The position numbers and the translations under genes are program-made. A stretch of DNA of 64,000 nt, from assembly GCF_001414055.1 (NCBI RefSeq), contig NZ_CP013002.1, positions 3,534,001 through 3,598,000 of the forward strand, written 5' to 3'. The stretch comes from Caulobacter henricii (GTDB lineage: Bacteria > Pseudomonadota > Alphaproteobacteria > Caulobacterales > Caulobacteraceae). Every line of letters begins with the position of its first letter. Position 1 is the stretch's first letter. Under the pieces are notes generated by a model that was not told where the DNA came from, searched no databases, and saw only the letters and a list, made by a program, of their open reading frames with translations. Shown here piece after piece: positions 57,551 to 64,000 of the stretch.

Positions 57551-59759
57551 AGTACTTACGATAGCTCTTATAATAGTAATAGGAGTCGCCGTAGCCGTAG
57601 CGGGTCTGGGCCTTCAGATCGACCTGGGTCAGGGCGAGGCCCGCCACGAAGACGCCGCGACCCTGAAGCAGGCTGAGGGCCGAGGTGATGGCCTTGACCG
57701 GGGTCTTCTTCCAGCGCGCCAGCATCACGACCGCGTCGGTATGGGGCGCGAGGATACGGGTATCGGCGATGGCCAGCAGAGGCGCGGTGTCGAGCAGGAC
57801 CACGTCATAGCGCAGACGCAGCTCGGCCAGCAGCTTCAGCATGGCCGGCGAGCCCAGGACGTCGCGCGGCGTATAGGCCGACTTGGTCAGGGCCAGGACC
57901 TTGGCCCCGCTGGGGTCGTCGATCAGGGCCTGATCGAGGGTGCAGACGCCGTTCAGGACTTCCAGCAGACCCAGGGCGGGCACTTCGGGCAGGAAGCGGT
58001 TGATGGCGCTCTGGCGCAGGTCGCAGTCGACGATGATGACATTGGACCCCGAGGTTGCCAGGGTGCGAGCTAGGGAGAAGGTGGTGGTGGTCTTGCCCTC
58101 GCCCGGCAGAGACGAGGTCACCGCGATCACCTTCACGGCCTCGCCGACCTTGGAATAGAGGATCGCCGCCCGCAGCTTGCGGAAGCTTTCGGCAAAGGTC
58201 GAAAGCGGCTTGGCCAGCAGATATTCCGGCGGCGTCAGGGTTCGCGCGACCTTGGAGTCCTCGATGGTCGAGCTCAGCAGCGGGATCGAGCCGAGATAGG
58301 GCAGGCCGATGCGGCGCTCGACCTCATCCTCGGTGAAGATGCCGGCCATCAGAATCTCGGCCAGAACGATCGCGGCAGCCCCGGCCCCGAGGGCCAGAAC
58401 CAGGCCGAGGGCCAGGTTGAGGGACGGCTTGGGATAGCTTGGCGTAGTCGGGATCTTGGCGCGCGACACGACGCGGGCGTCGGCCTGCTCAATGCCTTGG
58501 CTGCTGGAGGTCTGCTTGAAGCGGGCCAGCAGGGATTCATAGAGGGTGCGGACCGACTCGGCCTTGCGCTCCAGTTCACCCAGCCGGATGCTGGCGCGAT
58601 TGTTGCCGGCCAGGGCACCCTTTGAGGCCGAGACGCTGCCGGCCATCGAGCCGGTACGCTGACGGGCCACCTGGGCCTGGGCCTCAAGGTTGGAGATGAT
58701 CCGGCGGATTTCCGCCTGGATCTGGCCGTCGACATCGGCCAACTCGCGCTTGGCTTTCAGAAGGTCGGGGTGGCGCTCGCCATAACGGCCGCTCATGTCG
58801 GCGACCTTGGCGCTCTGCTCGGCGCGCTGCTTGCGCAGCTGCTGGACCACAGGCGAGTTCAGGGACTCGCCGACATCCTCGCCGGTGCTGCCGCGGGCCA
58901 GCTGGTTGCGGGCGATGTTGAGGCGGGCGTCGGACTCGGCCTGCTGGGCCCGGGCTGCGGCCAGCTGCTGGTTCAGGCCCGAGATCTCCTGCTCGGTCAG
59001 GGTCGCGCCCTCGGCGCTCATCAAATTGTTGGCGATCTTGTACTGCTGCACGGCCGCCTCGGCCACTTGCAGCTGGTCGCGCAGTTCGGCCACCCGGGTG
59101 TCGAGCCACTCATTGGCCTTGGCCGTGGCGTCGAACTTGGCTTCAAGCTGTTCGGTCAGATAGAGGTCGGCGAAGGCATTGGCGATCCGCGCGGCTTCCA
59201 CCGGATTGGTGTGGGTATATTCGACCGAGATCAGATAGGTCAGGCCCGCGCGGCGAACCTTGAGGCCCTCAAGCAGGTTGTCGACAACCTTTTCCTGCTG
59301 GCGCTGGGCCTCGGCCGAGCCCACGGCCGCGATCGGCGCGACCACGGTCTTCACCCAGGGCAGCCAGGTGGAGACGCCCTTGGCCCCCGGGGCATAGGGA
59401 TTGAAATAGGGATCTTCGGCCAGCTTCAGCGACTTGACGACGCGGGTGGCCAGGGAGCGCGACTTCAGCACCTCGACCTCGGTATCGACCACCGAGGAGT
59501 CCGCCGGCAGGCCCGAGAGGACCGCGCTCATGTCGGCGACCTGTTCCTTGCGGACATCCAGCATCACCTGGGAGGTGGCCGTATAGCGCGGGGTTTCCTG
59601 CAGGGTGTAGAGCAGGACCGCCACGAACACCGCCAGGGCGATGGCCGCGAACAGCCGCAAGCGCCGCCGGAAGGTGGCAATGGCGATGTTCAGGTCAAAA
59701 GACATCGCTCCGGCGCCAGGCGCCGGAGCGTGTTGAGTCTCGTAGGAAGAGCCGTCCAT
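57540..59759 (-). CDS. Wzc-type polysaccharide co-polymerase / BY tyrosine kinase
   Basis: 739 residues from ATG 59759 (MDGSSYETQ); a longer in-frame TTG start is possible. The N-terminal Wzz domain has two spans and a long coiled-coil periplasmic region (about 170-440, e.g. LREQLQVAEA-like heptads), with GNVR-like RAKIPTTPSYPKP. The C-terminal BY-kinase has Walker A SSLPGEGKTTTTFSLAR, Walker A' IIVDCDLRQS and Walker B VVLLDTAPLLA, then a Tyr-rich tail YGYGDSYYYYKSYRKYYAD for autophosphorylation. It controls chain length and export with Wza. It is preceded by an outer-membrane barrel gene on the same strand. Confidence 0.93.
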   Translation of the reverse strand: MDGSSYETQHAPAPGAGAMSFDLNIAIATFRRRLRLFAAIALAVFVAVLLYTLQETPRYTATSQVMLDVRKEQVADMSAVLSGLPADSSVVDTEVEVLKSRSLATRVVKSLKLAEDPYFNPYAPGAKGVSTWLPWVKTVVAPIAAVGSAEAQRQQEKVVDNLLEGLKVRRAGLTYLISVEYTHTNPVEAARIANAFADLYLTEQLEAKFDATAKANEWLDTRVAELRDQLQVAEAAVQQYKIANNLMSAEGATLTEQEISGLNQQLAAARAQQAESDARLNIARNQLARGSTGEDVGESLNSPVVQQLRKQRAEQSAKVADMSGRYGERHPDLLKAKRELADVDGQIQAEIRRIISNLEAQAQVARQRTGSMAGSVSASKGALAGNNRASIRLGELERKAESVRTLYESLLARFKQTSSSQGIEQADARVVSRAKIPTTPSYPKPSLNLALGLVLALGAGAAAIVLAEILMAGIFTEDEVERRIGLPYLGSIPLLSSTIEDSKVARTLTPPEYLLAKPLSTFAESFRKLRAAILYSKVGEAVKVIAVTSSLPGEGKTTTTFSLARTLATSGSNVIIVDCDLRQSAINRFLPEVPALGLLEVLNGVCTLDQALIDDPSGAKVLALTKSAYTPRDVLGSPAMLKLLAELRLRYDVVLLDTAPLLAIADTRILAPHTDAVVMLARWKKTPVKAITSALSLLQGRGVFVAGLALTQVDLKAQTRYGYGDSYYYYKSYRKYYAD

Positions 59760-59821
59760 GGGTACTCTCAAGGGTGGCCCTGCTCGGACCTCGTAAGTCC
59801 TTCTACGATGAGAAGGGTAAC

Positions 59822-61117
59822 CTAGAACTGAAGAGCGACCGAAGCGGCCAGCTTGTTGTCCTTGAAGGACGAGGCCTTGGCCGCACCCGACGAGTCCTGC
59901 TTCAGGTAGGAGTAAGTCAGGAAGAGACCCACGTTACGGTTCACCAGAAAGGCACCCGAGGCGTTGAAGGCGGTACGTTTGTCGTCACGATCGATGACGG
60001 CGTACTTGTCCTTGCCAAAGGTGGCCGAAGCCGAGAGCAGAACATTGCGCAGTAGTTCGTGATCAACACCGACCGAGGTGCTGTTGGCGATAAAGCCTGC
60101 CGAACCTGGAGCTACGGAGTCTTCGATGGTACGCGAAACTGCAAGATTCAGGGTGGTCAGTTCAGTGGGGAACCACTCGACCCGACCCTTGGCGTTGAAG
60201 CCGTCAAGGTCGGCATAGTTGTCGTACTTCTGTTCCATGTAGCCGGCCTCGACTTCGCCGCGCAGAGCCTGCGAGAGGTCAAAGTTGGCACCCACACTGG
60301 CCACATAGCCCTCGGAGTCGCGGGCCCGATTGACGGCGACAGCAGGACGGCCCGGCGATGCGGCGCGACCAACGGTGTCGATGTCATAGGACCTGGTGTT
60401 GCCGATCACGGAAACGAATAGCGCCGTGTCGGGGCTGACCGAGTACTCGGCCTTGCCGCCATAGGCGAACTCGTCACGGTCACGGGTGTTCTGATTGAAC
60501 GCCCTACCCTGGTCTTTGTAGTTAAACTTCCTGGCGTCGAGCTTGCCGGTCAGGCGAAGGCGGTTAAATTCCTTCACCGCCGTCAGGTTTTGCGACCCCA
60601 GGGTGTACTCGACCGGCTTGGCCGTCGCGCCGGCCGGCGTGCCGGCCGTGATGGCCGAACGGGGCTCGACCAGACTCTGCCACTGGGCCGAAGCGGTGAC
60701 GTAGGAGCCACGCTCGACGTCGAGACGGCCATTGACGCCGAGGGTGTATTCCTCGCTGTTTTCCGTGTCGAAGTCGGAATAGCGGTTGATCCCGGCCGAG
60801 GCGAAAGCCCCGAGGGCATTGCGGGACCAGTTCGAACGCACCGCCACTTCCGGCTTCAGCTTCCAGACCGTATCCGACTGCTCACCCGCAGCTACGGCAT
60901 AGATATTGTCGTCGTTCACAGCCTCGACCGTGGCGCGCGGATAGAGGGTGAAACCTCCCGCCTTTATGCCCGCCGCTTCATAGTCCGGACGCGGACGCTG
61001 ACGAACACTGGTGTTCTTGTCGCGCTTGAAGTTCGAGCCCGAATCCTGCGCCGAAGCCGCAGCCGGAACGGACGCAACGAGTACCGCCGCAAGCGCGACC
61101 GTGGTCAGAAGCTTCAT
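59822..61117 (-). CDS. Outer-membrane beta-barrel protein of a polysaccharide locus
   Basis: 431 residues from ATG 61117 with a signal peptide (VALAAVLVASVPAAASAQ). The mature protein is a repeated amphipathic beta-strand pattern (TLYPRATVEAVNDDNIY, RNVGLFLTYSYLKQDSSG), ending in LAASVALQF, a typical C-terminal barrel phenylalanine. The BBP2-type family is common in alphaproteobacterial exopolysaccharide clusters. It is probably the outer-membrane partner of the Wzc/Wza system, although the role is not proven. It lies 62 bp upstream of the Wzc-type gene on the minus strand. Confidence 0.85.
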   Translation of the reverse strand: MKLLTTVALAAVLVASVPAAASAQDSGSNFKRDKNTSVRQRPRPDYEAAGIKAGGFTLYPRATVEAVNDDNIYAVAAGEQSDTVWKLKPEVAVRSNWSRNALGAFASAGINRYSDFDTENSEEYTLGVNGRLDVERGSYVTASAQWQSLVEPRSAITAGTPAGATAKPVEYTLGSQNLTAVKEFNRLRLTGKLDARKFNYKDQGRAFNQNTRDRDEFAYGGKAEYSVSPDTALFVSVIGNTRSYDIDTVGRAASPGRPAVAVNRARDSEGYVASVGANFDLSQALRGEVEAGYMEQKYDNYADLDGFNAKGRVEWFPTELTTLNLAVSRTIEDSVAPGSAGFIANSTSVGVDHELLRNVLLSASATFGKDKYAVIDRDDKRTAFNASGAFLVNRNVGLFLTYSYLKQDSSGAAKASSFKDNKLAASVALQF

Positions 61118-61213
61118 CTTGGTATCCCCACCAAGGGCGCTTTTGCCGCGCCCGTTACAAGTCAACACACACAATTCCGGAAAGACCGCCGTCCGGATCG
61201 GAGTTCGAGAGAC

Positions 61214-61777
61214 CTAGCCGCAATAGCCGGCGGTAACACCCGCACAAGGATCAAAAGCTGGCGGCACAACCACAACCGGGGGCGGAGCCGAACTCGTGTC
61301 TGGTGCCGGCGAGACCGAGGCCACAAGGCTGGTCAGGACGCTGATGGCCGCCGTCGTGCTGGTTGAGGCGGTCGCCGTCGTGATTGCAGTCGAAATAGAA
61401 GCGTTTGACGCTACGGCTGAAGCCGAGGTCGGCGAAACAGTTGCGGCCGTCGCTACGGCTACAGCCGGACTGATGATGTTCGATTGAACGGCAGCCACCA
61501 AGGCGGCTTCCTTGGCCGCAGGAGGGGCATCCGAACTTTCGAGCGCCGCCTTCACGGCAGCTTGGACCGCAGCCAGCTTTTGCGCCGGCGTAAGCTTGTT
61601 AAAGCCGGGAGCCTTAGCGGCCGCTTGGGCCGCTGTCGAAATCGCGGTCTTCAGTGCAGCGGCCTGCGTAGTCGCGGGGGTCACAGTAGCCGGCTGAGCG
61701 AACGCTACGCCCGACCCGACAGGACCGGCCACCATCGCCACACTCAGCACTACGGCGCTCAAAAGATGCTTCGACAT
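61214..61777 (-). CDS. Ala/Ser/Thr-rich secreted protein of unknown function
   Basis: 187 residues, signal peptide (VVLSVAMVAGPVGSGVAFA), then an Ala-rich helix (LTPAQKLAAVQAAVKAALES), then a long low-complexity Ala/Thr/Ser/Val stretch (for example TAITTATASTSTTAAISV), and a short Pro-rich end (SSAPPPVVVVPPAFDPCAG) with two Cys near the C-terminus. I recognise no family. It is 96 bp upstream of the beta-barrel gene on the same strand. A CtrA-like box lies just ahead of its start. A role as a surface or matrix protein is a guess. Confidence 0.72.
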   Translation of the reverse strand: MSKHLLSAVVLSVAMVAGPVGSGVAFAQPATVTPATTQAAALKTAISTAAQAAAKAPGFNKLTPAQKLAAVQAAVKAALESSDAPPAAKEAALVAAVQSNIISPAVAVATAATVSPTSASAVASNASISTAITTATASTSTTAAISVLTSLVASVSPAPDTSSAPPPVVVVPPAFDPCAGVTAGYCG

Positions 61778-61798
61778 GATGGTCCCCAGGACAATAAA

Positions 61799-61813
61799 TT
61801 AATTGCAGCCTAA
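61799..61813 (-). promoter_or_regulatory. Candidate CtrA-type box upstream of the Ala-rich gene
   Basis: TTAA-TTGCAGC-CTAA matches seven of eight positions of TTAA-N7-TTAA and shares the same variant CTAA half as the box upstream of the PssY-like gene. It lies 22-36 bases from the Ala-rich gene's start codon. Confidence 0.4.
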
Positions 61814-62082
61814 CCTATATCGCAACAGCGAAGACCGCTCCAGTGTCTTTCTGCAAGTTTAGGGTGAGAGCTGCAAATTGGCCTGTTTGACCCCTGTTCA
61901 GCGCGAAACTTGAGCGAACAGGCCGCAATAACGTCACGGAAATTGCACAATACACCCTGCCAGGGAGACCCGCGGCCGTCCTGCCGGCTGAAGGGCGTTG
62001 CTTTATTCGCTCTTGGCGCGAGTCAGTCGTCAGGTCCACGCGACAAACCTTGCCGTTGTGGCCGGGGGGCCACAGGCCAGCC
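61814..62082. other. Intergenic region without a supported gene
   Basis: 269 bp between the Ala-rich gene's promoter area and the small membrane gene. It contains the probable upstream part of the Ala-rich gene's promoter; apart from that I see only short unsupported frames and no clear terminator. Confidence 0.55.
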
Positions 62083-62247
62083 TCAGGGCCGGCGACGCCG
62101 CAGATGTCGCAAGGCGCGCAGCAGCGGACGCTCGACGCTCGGCCAGAGCAGCAGCAGCACCAAGCCCAGGATGACGATTCCGGCCAGCAGCACGCGTTCA
62201 GTCCCCTCGCCTGTCAAAGGCTTAGCCACCTTCCATGACAAAACCAT
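62083..62247 (-). CDS. Very small single-span membrane protein
   Basis: 54 residues from ATG 62247 (MVLSWKVAKPLTGEG): one hydrophobic span (VLLAGIVILGLVLLLLWP) followed by a strongly basic tail (LRALRHLRRRRP). The longer frame from 62298 is unlikely. It lies between the Ala-rich gene and the FAD monooxygenase, all on the minus strand. No family is recognised; a short membrane-anchored protein with an Arg-rich tail in the cytosol (positive-inside) is the best description. Confidence 0.5.
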   Translation of the reverse strand: MVLSWKVAKPLTGEGTERVLLAGIVILGLVLLLLWPSVERPLLRALRHLRRRRP

Positions 62248-62370
62248 CGGAGCGCAAGCCTGCGGGACCAGAAAACACGACATCCAGATGCGGCGCATAA
62301 ACTCCGGGCACCCGAAAAGCCCGATCGCTCGCCAGATCGACGCCGGCGACGGCGCGCAGCGGCCTAGCGG

Positions 62371-63834
62371 TCACGCTGCGGCATTGGCTCCGAGACGGCC
62401 CCAGGATGCGGCCCAGGCCTCGCGCAGGTAGTCGGGCGAACCAGTGCCGAAAACATAGCGGTCCGGCCGGACCAGCACTGCCTCGGCCCCATGATGGTCA
62501 AGCCACCGGGTGAGCGGCTCGGCAAAGGAGTTCAGATCCGGGGTTTGCAGGACCTGGCGGGACAGCAGCCAGGGACCCTGGCCCAGCCGGTCGTCGAGGC
62601 GCGTCCCCTCTGCCGAGAGGGGCTGCGGAAAATAGGACCCGGCGCCCGGACTGCCCGCCAGGATCGCGCCGGTGGCGATGGCGGGATAGTCCGGCGGCCC
62701 GGCCGGCAGCTTGCCCATGATCCGCCCCAGGGCAATGGTCAGATCCCGCACCAGGGCAGACCAGGGACGGGTCATGCAGACCATCCGCCCCATCATGATC
62801 GCCATGTCGATCGTGGCGCGCAGATGCGGGCCGCGCTCGGGCTGATAGCTGTCGAGCAGGCTTTCCGGCGCGCCCGCCTTGAGGACGGCCGCCAGTTTCC
62901 AGGCCAGGTTTGAGGCGTCGCGCAGGCCCGAGCACAGACCCTGACCGGCAAAGGGCGGCGTCTGGTGCGCGGCATCGCCGGCCAGCAGCACCCTTCCCTT
63001 GCGCCACCGGTCAGCGATGCGGGCGCGGAAGGTATAGACCGCCTTCCGCTCGATCCGGATCGCGCCCTTGACGTCCCAGGGTTCCAGCAAGGCCTCGATG
63101 AAGGCGTCGTCCAGCACCTGCTCGGGGGTTTCGCCGGGCAGGATCATGAACTCCCACCGGTGACGGCCCTCGCCCATCAGGACACAGGTGGTCGGGCGTT
63201 TGGGGTCACAGATCTGCAGGTTGGCGGAGGGCAGTCTGGACGCATCATCGACCAGGACGTCGACTACCAGCCAAGGCTCCTCGAAGCGCAGGTCCTCGAA
63301 GGCGATGCCGGCCGCCGTGCGGACCGGCGACCGGGCACCATCGGCACCGACCAGATAGCGGCTGCGAACCCTGCGTAGGCCCTCTGCCGTGGCGATCTCG
63401 GTGGTGATGCCGGTAGCGTCCTCGACGAAGGAGCGCACCTCCCAGCCCTGCTGCAGATCGGCCAGGAGCTGACCCGACAGCGACCGGCGCAGGGCGGCTT
63501 CGACCGAGGGCTGATGGATCATGTTGGCACTGGGCCAGCCCCCGGCCCCGATCCGGTCGGCACCCTCGAAGCGCATCAGGACCTTGCGGCGGGCATTAAG
63601 GAAGTCATAGCGGGCGACGCGACGGCTGGTGGCGAAGACCGCATCGGCCGCGCCGGCCGCCTGCAGGATGCGCAGGCCCTCGTGGTCGATATGGGCGGCG
63701 CGTGGCAGCGGAAAGATCGCCGCCGCCTTCTCGGCGACCCTTACCCTGACGCCCTGTCGGGCCAGCAGGATGGCCAGGGTCACCCCCGTGGGTCCGCCGC
63801 CGGCGATCAGGACATCACAGTCGAGGTCTGCCAC
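62371..63834 (-). CDS. FAD-dependent aromatic hydroxylase (PheA/TfdB/MhpA-like)
   Basis: 487 residues from GTG 63834 (the preceding gene's stop is 1 bp away). The FAD Rossmann motif is IAGGGPTGVTLAILLARQG at the N-terminus, followed by the VGADGARSPVR motif and GDAAHQTPPFAGQGLCSG near residue 290. Family members use NAD(P)H and O2 to hydroxylate phenolic or 3-(hydroxyphenyl)propionate-type substrates. With the FAA-hydrolase gene immediately upstream, an aromatic-degradation role is likely. The exact substrate is not determinable. Confidence 0.88.
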   Translation of the reverse strand: MADLDCDVLIAGGGPTGVTLAILLARQGVRVRVAEKAAAIFPLPRAAHIDHEGLRILQAAGAADAVFATSRRVARYDFLNARRKVLMRFEGADRIGAGGWPSANMIHQPSVEAALRRSLSGQLLADLQQGWEVRSFVEDATGITTEIATAEGLRRVRSRYLVGADGARSPVRTAAGIAFEDLRFEEPWLVVDVLVDDASRLPSANLQICDPKRPTTCVLMGEGRHRWEFMILPGETPEQVLDDAFIEALLEPWDVKGAIRIERKAVYTFRARIADRWRKGRVLLAGDAAHQTPPFAGQGLCSGLRDASNLAWKLAAVLKAGAPESLLDSYQPERGPHLRATIDMAIMMGRMVCMTRPWSALVRDLTIALGRIMGKLPAGPPDYPAIATGAILAGSPGAGSYFPQPLSAEGTRLDDRLGQGPWLLSRQVLQTPDLNSFAEPLTRWLDHHGAEAVLVRPDRYVFGTGSPDYLREAWAASWGRLGANAAA

Positions 63835-63835
63835 C

Positions 63836-64000
63836 TCAGGCCGCGGCCACCATGGCGGCCTCGATGTGACCGAGCCCGTCGATCTCGCAGCGCACGATGT
63901 CGCCGGGTTTCAGGAACTGACGGGGATCCATGGCCGCGCCCACCCCGCCCGGCGTGCCCGTGAACAGGCAGTCGCCGGGCTCCAGGGTCATGCCCACCGA
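63836..64000 (-). CDS. Fumarylacetoacetate hydrolase family protein, 3' end only
   Basis: The last 54 residues are in the window, ending in a TGA at 63836. The C-terminal FAH signature is clear: [33 protein letters not shown]. Family members hydrolyse C-C bonds of ring-cleavage products or decarboxylate them. It is translationally linked to the next gene (1 bp spacing). The rest of the protein is beyond the right edge. Confidence 0.85.
   Translation of the reverse strand, partial: SVGMTLEPGDCLFTGTPGGVGAAMDPRQFLKPGDIVRCEIDGLGHIEAAMVAAA

Overview
The window is high-GC DNA (about two thirds G+C by eye) packed with short-spaced genes. Gene content points to an alphaproteobacterium of the Caulobacter/Phenylobacterium type: a class I (archaeal-type) lysyl-tRNA synthetase, a large ~1600-residue NAD-glutamate dehydrogenase like Caulobacter GdhZ, an HvyA-like capsule regulator beside a PssY-like sugar transferase, TTAA-N7-CTAA sequences that resemble CtrA boxes, and GC-rich intergenic repeats. 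The taxon is inferred from these features, not measured.

Layout. 1-8.5 kb: two hybrid PAS histidine kinases flank a housekeeping run (an SDHAF4-like protein on the minus strand, then rsmB, rpe, a heparinase II/III-like protein and a small unknown gene). 8.5-13.6 kb: a ZTP riboswitch followed by purH, a dienelactone-hydrolase-like protein, a DUF418 membrane protein and an MFS transporter. 13.7-24 kb: gdhZ, an AI-2E family permease, a HerA-like ATPase and an MHYT-PAS-GGDEF-EAL protein. 24-35.8 kb: sugar-nucleotide genes (galE, ugd and a UDP-glucuronate 4-epimerase), an EamA permease, an SDR, a WecG/TagA glycosyltransferase, a quinone oxidoreductase, an isoaspartyl peptidase, pgm and an AbgT-type transporter.

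35.8-37.3 kb is the most accessory-looking stretch: about 1 kb without a clear gene, carrying hairpins, dispersed GC-rich repeats and a 150-bp palindromic element with perfect 27-bp arms, followed by a less GC-rich gene of unknown function. 37.3-48.2 kb: the class I LysRS, a small gene, an S24/LexA-like repressor divergent from a MerR regulator across two overlapping perfect palindromes, and then a fatty-acid beta-oxidation operon (two acyl-CoA dehydrogenases, a small secreted protein, an OsmC protein, thiolase and a fused hydratase/dehydrogenase) that ends at a strong terminator.

48.3-51.2 kb: a small gene, then a TonB-dependent receptor paired with a YfiR-like periplasmic protein. 51.8-62.2 kb: a capsule/exopolysaccharide locus (Wza-like exporter, PP1-like phosphatase, HvyA-like protease fold, PssY-like initiating transferase, Wzy/ligase, Wzc-type tyrosine kinase, outer-membrane beta-barrel, an unusual Ala/Ser/Thr-rich secreted protein and two very small membrane proteins). 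pgm, galE, ugd and the epimerase upstream could supply its UDP-hexose and UDP-uronate precursors. 62.4-64 kb: an aromatic-ring FAD monooxygenase and the end of a fumarylacetoacetate-hydrolase-family gene, probably the edge of an aromatic catabolic operon.

No tRNA, rRNA, CRISPR array, transposase or prophage module was seen. The best candidates for something undescribed are the capsule-linked secreted and small membrane proteins with their shared promoter motif, the 36-kb palindromic element and structured intergenic stretch, the overlapping palindromes between the two regulators, and the proposed switching helix of the purH riboswitch.
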